Shown: positions 28,029 through 36,090 of the stretch, piece after piece
Position numbering within the stretch: the first letter of the stretch is position 1
Layout of the letters: each line of letters starts with the position of its first letter
Origin: Gammaproteobacteria bacterium
GTDB taxonomy: Bacteria; Pseudomonadota; Gammaproteobacteria; Steroidobacterales; Steroidobacteraceae
Assembly (NCBI GenBank): GCA_030831085.1
Contig: JAURLT010000109.1
Span: 1-43,823, forward strand
Length of the DNA: 43,823 nt
Direction of reading: 5' to 3'
Program-made: the position numbers and the translations under genes
Notes under the pieces: generated by a model
Database searches by the model: none
Told to the model about the DNA's origin: nothing
The model's input: only the letters and a program-made list of their open reading frames with translations

Positions 28029-30005
28029 TCAGAGCCCCCCGGGCCCGCAGCGATCGCGCAGGTAACCCTCGAGTAGTTCCAGCACCTGCGCCTGCTTGTC
28101 GGGGGTGATGGACGGGCCGTGACCGTAGTCGCTGATGGCCACGTACGTGGAATCCTTGCCGGCCGCGAGCAGCGCCTCGTGGTATTTCTCGGACTGATCG
28201 ATGGGCACCGTCTGGTCACGGTCGCCATGAAAGATGAGGATGGGGATCGAGGCCTTGTCGACCTGCTCCAGCGGCGACAGGCCGGCAATGGTCGGGTTCT
28301 GGAATTCCCGGTTGAAGCGTGAACCCTCGAAGGTGACGCGGTCAAAGGTGCGCAGTTCCGACAGGCCCGCGCCGGCGATCGCGCACTGCCAGGGCGGGTC
28401 CGGGCGCACGATGGCGGCCATGGCCGAGTAGCCCCCGTACGAGAACCCATACATCGCCATGCGCTCCGGGTCAGCAATGCCCTGCTCCACCAGCCAGCGG
28501 GCCCCGTCATCCTTGTCGTCCTGCATCTTCTGGCCCCACTCGCGGTCGCCTGCACGCCAGAGGGTCTGACCCCAACCGTCGGAACCGCGATACTGGGGTT
28601 GCAGCACGGCGTAGCCCCGGTTGGCCAGGAATTGCCGCCAGGTGTCGAAGCCGATCTGGTCTCGTGCCCACGGCCCACCATGAGGCATCACCACCAGCGG
28701 ATAGGGCTTGTCCCCCGTCAACGGCAAGGTCAGGAAGGCGGGAATTTCCAAGCCGTCACGTGCCTTGTAGTTCACCAGCCTGGTCTTCGGCATCTTGGTC
28801 GGGTCCAGCAGCGGCCTTGGCTTACCCAGCTCGATCAGGCCCTTGGCAGCGTCGTACAGATAGTAGGTGCCCGGGTCGTTGGAATCGGAGACGAAAACTA
28901 CGGCACGCGTTTCGTCATCCGAGAAAGAGCCGAGGCTGATGTGCTTGCCCGGAAAAGCCTGTTTAAGGCCCTTGTGCAGCGCGTCCCGGTCCGGGTCGAT
29001 CCAGTACACCTCGCCCCGGGGGCCGGCAAAACTGAAGCCGAGCAGTTGGCCAAACTTCTTGCGGGTGGTGCCCAGCACCACCCCGGTCGCGTCGTACTTG
29101 CGGTGCTCGAAGATGGGCTCGGAGAGCTCATCCGTCTTGAGGTTGTATTCGCGGATCACCGCATGTTCGCGACCCTTGGTATCGGTCATGTAGAAGATGT
29201 CAGGGTCGAGTCCAAACCCTGCAGGCTGCAGGCCTTCGCGATCGCGGGCAAAAAACGTGGCAATCCTGCCCCAGTCATTGGAGCCGGCCTTGCGGGCCTC
29301 GACCTCGATGCGCGCCGTGTCGCCGCTGCCCTCGGTCTGGATCTTGCCGCGAACGTTGCCCTCGAGATCCGTAAAGGCCTGGCTGCCACTGGCAGCCTTG
29401 AAGATGCGCTTCACGCGATATTTGTCGAGGTCCATCTCGTAGATATCGCCGGCACCCTCGAAATTGGCGATCCGCACGAGGACACGATCAGGGTCGTTGG
29501 GCAGGCGGTCCAGCAAGGAAATCTGCCCAAACAAGCTTTCAATCCTGGACCCTCCGCCACCGAAGGGCTCCAGCAACTCGCCCTTGCGCAGGTCGTAGAC
29601 GAAGGCCTTCTGACGGAAGGTCTTGATTTTCCTCGCCCCAACGGCGAAATCCATGTTCTGGAGGCCGATCACATAGACGGCGTGGTCGTTGAGCCAGGAC
29701 GCTCCCACGGGTTTCCAGCGGGAACCGTCCGAGGCGGTCAAATCGAAGCGCTTGGGGGCTGCGGCCAGTGCATCGGCATCCCACACGGCCACCGAGGGGG
29801 TGCCCGTGACATCCGGCAGGGACACCGCAACCAGATGCTTGCCATCGGGAGACAAGGCGACGCTCGAGAGCACCGGGTCGTGCACCCACGCATTCAACTG
29901 GATCTGGATGTCCGCGGGCGATGGGGCCCCCTGTGCGTGGCCGGGGGCACCGGCGAAGGTCGAGACCGTCAAAAACAGGGCCAGAAACGGGCGCAGTGCA
30001 GGCAT
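28029..30005 (-). CDS. Secreted S9 family peptidase (prolyl oligopeptidase/acylaminoacyl-peptidase-like)
   Basis: 658 residues with a signal peptide (ALRPFLALFLTVSTFAGAPGHAQ). An N-terminal beta-propeller spans about residues 30-400 and the alpha/beta-hydrolase domain fills the rest. The oxyanion region is VVMPHGGPWARDQ, the nucleophile is S522 in GFSYGG, the acid is D in FHGDRDQTVPI, and the His is in DYGHGPS. It probably trims peptides released by enzymes such as the neighbouring M13 protease. It is divergent from the TonB-dependent receptor with 166 bp between starts, suggesting linked expression. Confidence 0.94.
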   Translation of the reverse strand: MPALRPFLALFLTVSTFAGAPGHAQGAPSPADIQIQLNAWVHDPVLSSVALSPDGKHLVAVSLPDVTGTPSVAVWDADALAAAPKRFDLTASDGSRWKPVGASWLNDHAVYVIGLQNMDFAVGARKIKTFRQKAFVYDLRKGELLEPFGGGGSRIESLFGQISLLDRLPNDPDRVLVRIANFEGAGDIYEMDLDKYRVKRIFKAASGSQAFTDLEGNVRGKIQTEGSGDTARIEVEARKAGSNDWGRIATFFARDREGLQPAGFGLDPDIFYMTDTKGREHAVIREYNLKTDELSEPIFEHRKYDATGVVLGTTRKKFGQLLGFSFAGPRGEVYWIDPDRDALHKGLKQAFPGKHISLGSFSDDETRAVVFVSDSNDPGTYYLYDAAKGLIELGKPRPLLDPTKMPKTRLVNYKARDGLEIPAFLTLPLTGDKPYPLVVMPHGGPWARDQIGFDTWRQFLANRGYAVLQPQYRGSDGWGQTLWRAGDREWGQKMQDDKDDGARWLVEQGIADPERMAMYGFSYGGYSAMAAIVRPDPPWQCAIAGAGLSELRTFDRVTFEGSRFNREFQNPTIAGLSPLEQVDKASIPILIFHGDRDQTVPIDQSEKYHEALLAAGKDSTYVAISDYGHGPSITPDKQAQVLELLEGYLRDRCGPGGL

Positions 30006-30109
30006 GGGCTAGGTTCCACGGCAAAGGACTTCAGGGCGAAAAATAGCATGACCCTTGGGTTTTTCCACCCGAAGATGTTGCTTATAAGAGACAAATGTTG
30101 AAATCGCCC

Positions 30110-30116
30110 TATACTC
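30110..30116 (+). promoter_or_regulatory. Probable -10 box of the TonB-dependent receptor gene
   Basis: TATACT about 60 bp upstream of the receptor ATG. No good -35 is visible 16-18 bp before it, so an activator may be needed. The same gap must hold the promoter of the divergent S9 peptidase. Confidence 0.4.
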
Positions 30117-30171
30117 AGCGTAAAAAGGGCTTCAAGTTTTTGGTTTTCCGACACTTGGGGAGAAATTGCAG

Positions 30172-33100
30172 ATGAGCAGGTCGTTGAAGAACGAGGTGCG
30201 TTCCATTCTGGCATTGAGCGTTGCCACGCTGGCCCTGTCACCCATGGCACTGGCCCAGGTTGACGAAGCGCAAACTGCCAAGGACACGGTTGCGGAGGAG
30301 GAAGAAGAGGCCGAGTTTCAAGAGGTGGTGGTAACGGGTTCGCGCATCAAGCGCAACGAGTTCACCAGCCCCGCTCCGATCCAGGTCATCACGGCCGAGC
30401 GCAGCCAGCTCGCCGGCTTGCTCTCCACCGAGGAAATCCTCAGGAACTCCACCGTAGCTTCAGGGCAACAGGTCAACGACTCGTTCTCCGGCTTCATCAC
30501 CGATGGCGGCCCTGGCGCGAACACCATCTCGCTGCGTGGTCTGGGTGCCAACCGCACGCTGGTGCTGGTGAACGGCAAGCGCTGGACGCCCTCCGGTGTG
30601 CAGGGCTTCACCAACTCGGTGGACCTCTCGGCCATTCCCTCCACGATCATCGGCCGCATCGAAATCCTGAAGGACGGTGCGTCATCGATCTACGGTGCGG
30701 ACGCGGTGGCCGGCGTGGTCAACGTGATCACCAAGGAATCCCTGGATGGCTTCCAGCTGAACGCCTCCGGCCAGGCTACCGACAACGGCGGTGGCGAGCG
30801 CTGGACCTTCGACGGCTCCTTCGGCAAGGTGTTTGACCGTGGCTCCTTCTCCATCTCGGCCCAGTACGCCGAGCAGCAGGAACTGGTGGCTGCAGACCGC
30901 AAGTGGGCCGAGTGCAACAAGATTCCGCGCTACACCGACCAAGGCAACTATTACCCAGGCAGCCCGGCGACTGGCACCCAGGTTGGTGACGGCGTGATTG
31001 ACAACCGGGATCCGGTCACCGGCGAGCCGCTGTGCTTTGGATTCATCTATGGTCTGGCCAACACTGCGTTGGGTTTCCTGCGTTATGAGCCTAGCCTGAC
31101 CTCCGCGTTCGACACCTCTAATCCGGCGTATGACCCGCGGGTGGCGTACTTTGGAGGCTTAGTTGGCGCTGATCTCGCCTACTACACCCGCTATCCGGTC
31201 AATGGTCTGAGCAGCGTGTCGTATCCCCTGCTCATCAGCAACCCGACGAGTTGCCCGACGGCCAACCCGAACTGCAATCCCTTTACCAGCTTCCGTCCGA
31301 TCAGGCCCTTATACGACAACGACGGAGCCTACTATCGCGACGAGCTGAGCCCGAACGTGGCCATGATCCAGACGCCCAACAAGCGCGTCTCGGTCACCTC
31401 CTTCGGCCAGATGGATCTCGACCTGTTCGGCGGCACCAGCACCGCCTACTACGAGCTGTTCTACAACGAGCGCTCGACGGAATCGGTGGGCGGCTACCGA
31501 CAGTTTTTCCCGACGGTCTTGCCAGTAACCTACGATGGCGAATACCTGCACCCCTATAATCCGTTTTCGCCACTGCTGTTCCTGGGCGGCTTTGGGTTGG
31601 GCGTCGCCCAGCCTGTCATTCCCAGCTGGAACATTCAGGACCCCGCGTCCTACATCGACGTGGATCGCTACAACGCCTACGTCGGGTTGAAGGGCGACCT
31701 CACCGGCTCGTGGGATTACGAGGTCAACGTGGGCTACGGCCGCTCCAAGGGCACCTATCGCCGCGAGCAGTGGCTGGATGATCGCGTCGAGGCAGCTGTC
31801 AACGGCATCACCTACGACGAAAACTTCAACGTCGTCTGCCACCCCGAGGTGCTGGCCCAGTTCCCGGACTGCGTGCCCTTGAACCTCTTTACCGAGGATG
31901 CCCTGCTGCGTGGCATCATCCCGGCGGATGCGCTGGCCTTCATCAGCAAGGACACCGTGGGCCGGACGATTTATGACGGCTACACGATCTCCGCTTTCGC
32001 CACGGGTGACCTGTTCCAGTTGCCCGCTGGCACGGTGAAGGCGGTGCTGGGTGCCGAGTACCGCGATGAGTCGATCGACGACGTGCCAGACCCGGATGCC
32101 CAGGCCAATAACTTCTGGGGCTTCAGCACGGCGGGCATCACCCGCGGCGACGACCAGGTGCAGGAAATCTTTGCCGAGGTCGAGGTGCCGCTGCTGACCG
32201 GCATGAAGTACGCCGAAAACGTCTTCCTGAGCGCCTCCGGACGCTGGACGGACTACGACTCCTACGGCAGCGACACCACCTACCGGTTCGGATTGAACTA
32301 CCAGGTCAACCCGGAACTGCTGCTGCGCACGACCTTCGGCACGTCATTCAGGGCACCCGACCTGTATGAGCAGTTCCTGGCCGACAACGTCGGGTTCTCC
32401 TCGAACCTGAACGACCCTTGCAGCAACTATGGCAGCAATTATCAGCCGGGCGACCCGGTCTACGACAACTGCTTCGCCCAGGGCCTTGATCCTGAGAACT
32501 ACCGGGCAACCAGCAGTATCCTGTCCTTCACGGGCGGTGCGGACGGCCTGGAGGCCGAGACCTCTGAAGCCTTGACCGTCGGTATCGTCTATTCACCTAG
32601 CTACGCGGACATCTCGTTTGCCGTGGACTATTTCGACATCCAGATCGAAAACACGGTCGAGTCGCCGAGCGTCGGCTTCATCCTCGGTTCCTGCTACAGC
32701 TCGGTGAACTTCAGCAGCCCGTTCTGCTCGAGGGTCGGACCCCGTAGCGAGATCGACGGTCAGCTGGAGTTCGTGGACTCCTCGTTCGTGAACGTGGGCA
32801 AGCAGCAGTCTCGGGGCTATGACTTCAACATGCTGTTCGAGCATCAGTTCCCGGCAGGCAAGCTCACGGTGGACATGAACGCCACGTACCTGGACAAGCA
32901 GAACATCGACGTGTTCGGCACGTTCTACCGGCTTGAGGGTGGCTGGGGCTTCCCGCGCCTGTCGGCACGTGCCCAGGTGCGCTACGACTGGCGCGATTTC
33001 CGCTTCGGTTGGTCGATGGACTTCGTGGGCGAGAGCGAGGAAGGGCCGAACTTCGATCCTGGCACGGAGAACAAGGACCGCCAGAACCGCACGCCGAACT

Positions 33101-33306
33101 ATCTGAACCACACCCTGTCGGTGCGTTACTCCCCTTCTTCGAAGGTGGACGTGATCGCCACCGTGCGTAACGTGTTCGACAAGGATCCGCCGTACGTGTC
33201 CGACCAGGGCAGCAACGGCGCGGGCCGCGTGTACAACACCCTGCCGGGCGTAGGCTACGACCTCTTCGGTCGCACCTACATCGGCCAGGTCAGCTACCGG
33301 TTCTAA
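30172..33306 (+). CDS. TonB-dependent outer-membrane receptor
   Basis: 1044 residues from ATG 30172, with GGGGAG upstream; TTG 30166 is less likely. A signal peptide (ILALSVATLALSPMALAQ) is followed by an acidic stretch, then EVVVTGSRIKRNEFTSPAPI, the TonB-box/plug start typical of large receptors in this group. Plug landmarks: ISLRGLGANRTLVLVNGKRW and IEILKDGASSIYGADAVAGV. A long beta-barrel follows and ends in a C-terminal aromatic, YRF, as required for outer-membrane insertion. Two Cys pairs occur in extracellular-type loops. The substrate is unknown; location between peptidase genes and the plug type hint at peptide or glycan uptake (inference). A strong terminator follows. Confidence 0.95.
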   Translation: MSRSLKNEVRSILALSVATLALSPMALAQVDEAQTAKDTVAEEEEEAEFQEVVVTGSRIKRNEFTSPAPIQVITAERSQLAGLLSTEEILRNSTVASGQQVNDSFSGFITDGGPGANTISLRGLGANRTLVLVNGKRWTPSGVQGFTNSVDLSAIPSTIIGRIEILKDGASSIYGADAVAGVVNVITKESLDGFQLNASGQATDNGGGERWTFDGSFGKVFDRGSFSISAQYAEQQELVAADRKWAECNKIPRYTDQGNYYPGSPATGTQVGDGVIDNRDPVTGEPLCFGFIYGLANTALGFLRYEPSLTSAFDTSNPAYDPRVAYFGGLVGADLAYYTRYPVNGLSSVSYPLLISNPTSCPTANPNCNPFTSFRPIRPLYDNDGAYYRDELSPNVAMIQTPNKRVSVTSFGQMDLDLFGGTSTAYYELFYNERSTESVGGYRQFFPTVLPVTYDGEYLHPYNPFSPLLFLGGFGLGVAQPVIPSWNIQDPASYIDVDRYNAYVGLKGDLTGSWDYEVNVGYGRSKGTYRREQWLDDRVEAAVNGITYDENFNVVCHPEVLAQFPDCVPLNLFTEDALLRGIIPADALAFISKDTVGRTIYDGYTISAFATGDLFQLPAGTVKAVLGAEYRDESIDDVPDPDAQANNFWGFSTAGITRGDDQVQEIFAEVEVPLLTGMKYAENVFLSASGRWTDYDSYGSDTTYRFGLNYQVNPELLLRTTFGTSFRAPDLYEQFLADNVGFSSNLNDPCSNYGSNYQPGDPVYDNCFAQGLDPENYRATSSILSFTGGADGLEAETSEALTVGIVYSPSYADISFAVDYFDIQIENTVESPSVGFILGSCYSSVNFSSPFCSRVGPRSEIDGQLEFVDSSFVNVGKQQSRGYDFNMLFEHQFPAGKLTVDMNATYLDKQNIDVFGTFYRLEGGWGFPRLSARAQVRYDWRDFRFGWSMDFVGESEEGPNFDPGTENKDRQNRTPNYLNHTLSVRYSPSSKVDVIATVRNVFDKDPPYVSDQGSNGAGRVYNTLPGVGYDLFGRTYIGQVSYRF

Positions 33307-33330
33307 GCCGGTTAGCCGAGCGTCCTGACG

Positions 33331-33363
33331 GAAGCCCCGGGCCACCCCCGGGGCTTCTTTTTT
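33331..33363 (+). terminator. Rho-independent terminator after the TonB-dependent receptor
   Basis: An 11-bp stem (GAAGCCCCGGG at 33331-33341 with CCCGGGGCTTC at 33347-33357) is followed by six T at 33358-33363. It ends the receptor transcript, 24 bp after its stop. Confidence 0.93.
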
Positions 33364-33379
33364 GGCGCACACTATCCGC

Positions 33380-34066
33380 ATGGCGATGCCACCCATCGAG
33401 CCTCCCAGACACCTGCTGCTCGCGACCACCGAGGGGCGCATCCTGCTGGTCGGTCTCGTCGGCACGCTGCTGCTGGCGGCTGCCATCGGCTTGGCGTGGC
33501 TACTGACTCCGGACCGGGCCTTTACTTACATCGTGATGGCAGGCCTCAACCTGAGCATCGGCCGAGCCGCCGGCATGTCCTTCGGCTACGCCAGTGGCCT
33601 GGGACATGAGCAGGTGATCCCCATCAACATGCTGATCGAGACCGTGCAGGTGATCGTGGTCTATCCTCTGTTCGCCCTGACCTGGACCCACCTGATCGAT
33701 ACCCCTCGCTGGAATGCCCTGATGGTCCGCATGCGGGCTGCCGCCACCCATCACCAGGGCCGGGTGCAGCGTTACGGCATCTTGGGGCTGTTCTTTTTCG
33801 TGTTCACCCCGTTCTGGATGACCGGCCCCGTGGTCGGCGCCATCATCGGCTTCCTGATCGGCCTGCGCCCTTGGGTGAACCTTGGGGTCGTGCTGGGCGC
33901 CACTTATGTGGCGATCGGGGTGTGGGCGCTGCTGCTCAATGAGCTGAATCGCTGGCTCGGCGCCTATAACCAGCTGGCGCCGTTCGCGCTGGTGGTCGCC
34001 CTCGTGCTGCTGGCGCTCAGCGGGAGGCTCCTGAGGAGCCCCAGAAACGGCCAGAAGCCTACTTGA
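33380..34066 (+). CDS. Small multi-drug export family membrane protein
   Basis: 228 residues from ATG 33380, about five to six hydrophobic segments. Landmarks match the Sm_multidrug_ex family (PF06695) as I recall it: ASGLGHEQVIPINMLIETVQ near residue 70-90, then LGLFFFVFTPFWMTGPVVGAIIG and LRPWVNLGVVLGATYVA. The export function is only the family name; the substrate is unproven. It begins 17 bp after the terminator, so it must have its own promoter or rely on readthrough. Its last codons overlap the end of the convergent GH16 gene by 8 bp. Confidence 0.75.
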   Translation: MAMPPIEPPRHLLLATTEGRILLVGLVGTLLLAAAIGLAWLLTPDRAFTYIVMAGLNLSIGRAAGMSFGYASGLGHEQVIPINMLIETVQVIVVYPLFALTWTHLIDTPRWNALMVRMRAAATHHQGRVQRYGILGLFFFVFTPFWMTGPVVGAIIGFLIGLRPWVNLGVVLGATYVAIGVWALLLNELNRWLGAYNQLAPFALVVALVLLALSGRLLRSPRNGQKPT

Positions 34067-35240
34067 GCACCCGGTCGCAGGTTTCGAGGTTCGCGGCTGG
34101 CTGGTAGCTGTATCCCGCCTTGGCCAGGTCATCCACGCAGAACAGCACCTCCCCGGTGGCTTTCGTGCGTGAGGAATAGAAGGTTGCCAGACCGCTGGCG
34201 TCCGTCTCCCTGAGCCGATCGCCAGAGGTCACCGCCCCGCTCCAGGACCCGCCGATTGCCACCCCCGGCACTCCGGCCCCCAAGCCGTTGGTCACCCGAA
34301 CCTGGCTGACCACCTGCGCGCCTCGGGCGACCACCGACAGGCTGATGTCGTCCACTGACAGGTCCGTTTCGTTACCCGTGGGCGGCGGAGGCGGCGGCGG
34401 TTCCACCGGGGGCGCCTCGAGACTGCAACCCTCCCCCGCGACGTACCTGACCCACTCGTACTGGGCGACCAGCGGGCTGCCGGGATATTGGAACTCACCG
34501 GCCCAGCCAGCAGCCGTCGCATCCACCGGCCAGGCGTTCAGCATCAGTTTCTGCAGCGAATCGGTGGCCTTGGGAGTCGGCGCTTTCGAATCATCCAGCA
34601 CCTCGAGGACCACCTCGCCATCCACGTACCAGGTGATTCCCGTCGACGTCCACTTGAAACCATAGCGGTGAAAATCGGCCGCCGCGTCGAAGGGCAGCAG
34701 GAGATCGATTTCGTTGGTCGGACCGCCAGTGTAATTGGTCCAGATATTGAACTGCAGCAGGGTGGTGCCGTCGTCGAGAAAGCCCTTGCCCAGGAACTCG
34801 ATGTCGATCTCGTTATGCAGCCCATTTCCACCATTGTCGTAAGGACCGGCGTAGGTGAACAGGCTGGTCACTACGCCCGGCACCGCAATGGGTCGGAAGC
34901 TGGCCTCGAAACAGCCATAGCCATGGAACCCATTGGTTCGATATTCACCGGAGGTGTAGGGCTCCCCGCGCGTGGACGTATCGTCCAGCAGGATCTCCAG
35001 CAGGCCGCCAGAGAACTGCACATGATCAGCCGCCCAGCCGTTGTCGAAGGGCGACCCGTTGGTCCAGCCGTCGGCCATGGACCAGCGCTGAGAATCGTGG
35101 GCGTCCAGCCAGTCGGTGAAGCTCGCCTCGGCCCTGGGCGGCTTGGCGGGGCGCCTGGCGGCCTCGGCGCCCGCGATGACGCTCCCCGCAACCACCACGG
35201 TGGTCGCCGAGACAACGGTGCGCAAACGCCTTCCCGGCAT
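34059..35240 (-). CDS. Secreted GH16 beta-glucanase (lichenase-type) with C-terminal Ig-like domain
   Basis: 393 residues with a signal peptide, RRLRTVVSATTVVVAGSVIAG. The GH16 catalytic motif is E144-I-D146-I-E148 within LHNEIDIEFLGKG; E144 is the nucleophile and E148 the acid/base. Substrate-cleft blocks follow: TTLLQFNIWTNYTGG, FHRYGFKWTSTGITWYVDG and LMLNAWPVD, as in bacterial licheninases that cut mixed-linkage or beta-1,3 glucan. A proline linker (PPPPPPP) precedes an Ig-like domain (VPGVAIGGSWSGAVTSG..., with CVDDLAKAGYSYQPAANLETC), a domain seen in secreted proteins of this group. It is the last gene of the glucan-synthase locus and has its own promoter, because a terminator separates it from the BcsS-like gene. 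Confidence 0.92.
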   Translation of the reverse strand: MPGRRLRTVVSATTVVVAGSVIAGAEAARRPAKPPRAEASFTDWLDAHDSQRWSMADGWTNGSPFDNGWAADHVQFSGGLLEILLDDTSTRGEPYTSGEYRTNGFHGYGCFEASFRPIAVPGVVTSLFTYAGPYDNGGNGLHNEIDIEFLGKGFLDDGTTLLQFNIWTNYTGGPTNEIDLLLPFDAAADFHRYGFKWTSTGITWYVDGEVVLEVLDDSKAPTPKATDSLQKLMLNAWPVDATAAGWAGEFQYPGSPLVAQYEWVRYVAGEGCSLEAPPVEPPPPPPPTGNETDLSVDDISLSVVARGAQVVSQVRVTNGLGAGVPGVAIGGSWSGAVTSGDRLRETDASGLATFYSSRTKATGEVLFCVDDLAKAGYSYQPAANLETCDRVLK

Positions 35241-35269
35241 CCCTGGCCCCTGACAAGGCCGGGCGGCGC

Positions 35270-35318
35270 CCGGCGTTATGTCAGGTTACAAAAACTGTGA
35301 ACTGGATCAAGTTTTCGT
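35270..35318 (-). promoter_or_regulatory. Candidate promoter region of the GH16 gene
   Basis: On the minus strand TTGATC, a 16-bp spacer and TAACCT precede the GH16 ATG at 35240. TTGATCCAGTTCA also resembles a degenerate FNR/Anr half-site. Both readings are weak. Confidence 0.25.
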
Positions 35319-35344
35319 TTGACATAAGTCACCAATTTTGGACA

Positions 35345-35370
35345 TAAAAAAGCCCGGAGCGCTCCGGGCC
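35345..35370 (-). terminator. Rho-independent terminator after the BcsS-like gene
   Basis: On the minus strand GCCCGGAG and CTCCGGGC arms form a near-perfect hairpin followed by six T (35351-35346). It closes the synthase-BcsS operon 30 bp after its last stop and separates it from the GH16 gene. Confidence 0.93.
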
Positions 35371-35400
35371 TTGTAGAGGTCACATCTGAACGGCGCCGCT

Positions 35401-36090
35401 CTAGAAGCGCCGGCTCAGCTCAAGCCCGCCGTAAGCACCATCGAGATCGTCCTGGAACCGGTAGCCGGCCTTAAGGGCCACAGACCAGGCGCCGTCCGAA
35501 GGCTGGAACACCGCCACCAGTCCCGACAGCCACGCGTCGTATTCATCATTGCCCTGGGCAGCCACCTCGAGCCCGAGGTGGGTCGAGGCATTGGAGGTAT
35601 TGAGCAGGCGCATGCGGCTCCAATAGCCATCGAAACTGGTCGTGTAAGAGGCAATGACCTGGGCTTTCCAAGTGGACGAGAACCGACGTTCGCCGTCGAA
35701 CTGGATCTTGGCGCCGCTCTTGCCACCGCGGGCGCTGGCGCTCAAGTCGTCTGGTGCCAAATCGGTATCCACGAACCGATAGCCGATGGAAACGGCCCCA
35801 TACCCGTCGGCAGAGGACGCGCTCCAGCCAATGGCCGCCTCTGCCCCATACGCCTCGGCCTCCACCAAGCCAGGCTGGCCAAGGTATTCGTAGCCGAAGG
35901 TGTCGGCCCAGTAACGCTGAAACCAGCCCCTACCCTGCTCCGCAAGACCGTCGCTGGGTACGATCACGCCTACATAGCCCGAATAGGAACTTTCTGAGCC
36001 TTCCGCCCCGGCAAACCAGGTGTTGTCCGCTGCGGACGCAGGAGCGGAACACAACCACGCCAAAGACCCAACCAGAACCCAATTTTTCAT
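35401..36090 (-). CDS. BcsS-like outer-membrane protein of the glucan-synthase operon
   Basis: 229 residues with a signal peptide (VLVGSLAWLCSAPASAA). After it comes a series of alternating, aromatic-rich beta strands ending in LELSRRF, the pattern of an outer-membrane beta-barrel with a terminal aromatic. Strand-like units such as GYGAVSIGYRFVDTD, STWKAQVIASYTTSFDGYW and AWSVALKAGYRFQDD recall the cellulose biosynthesis protein BcsS family (PF17036). The ATG overlaps the stop of the synthase gene by 4 bp (ATGA), so the two are translationally coupled. Inference: it may pass or anchor the polymer at the outer membrane. The BcsS call is by eye and should be tested by profile search. Confidence 0.7.
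   Translation of the reverse strand: MKNWVLVGSLAWLCSAPASAADNTWFAGAEGSESSYSGYVGVIVPSDGLAEQGRGWFQRYWADTFGYEYLGQPGLVEAEAYGAEAAIGWSASSADGYGAVSIGYRFVDTDLAPDDLSASARGGKSGAKIQFDGERRFSSTWKAQVIASYTTSFDGYWSRMRLLNTSNASTHLGLEVAAQGNDEYDAWLSGLVAVFQPSDGAWSVALKAGYRFQDDLDGAYGGLELSRRF

Noticed and set aside
28599-30101. 500-residue plus-strand frame opposite the S9 peptidase
   Set aside because: The minus-strand frame has a signal peptide and the full catalytic triad; the plus frame has no recognisable family.
31300-33486. Minus-strand frames opposite the TonB-dependent receptor
   Set aside because: They are antisense shadows with no start region or family features.
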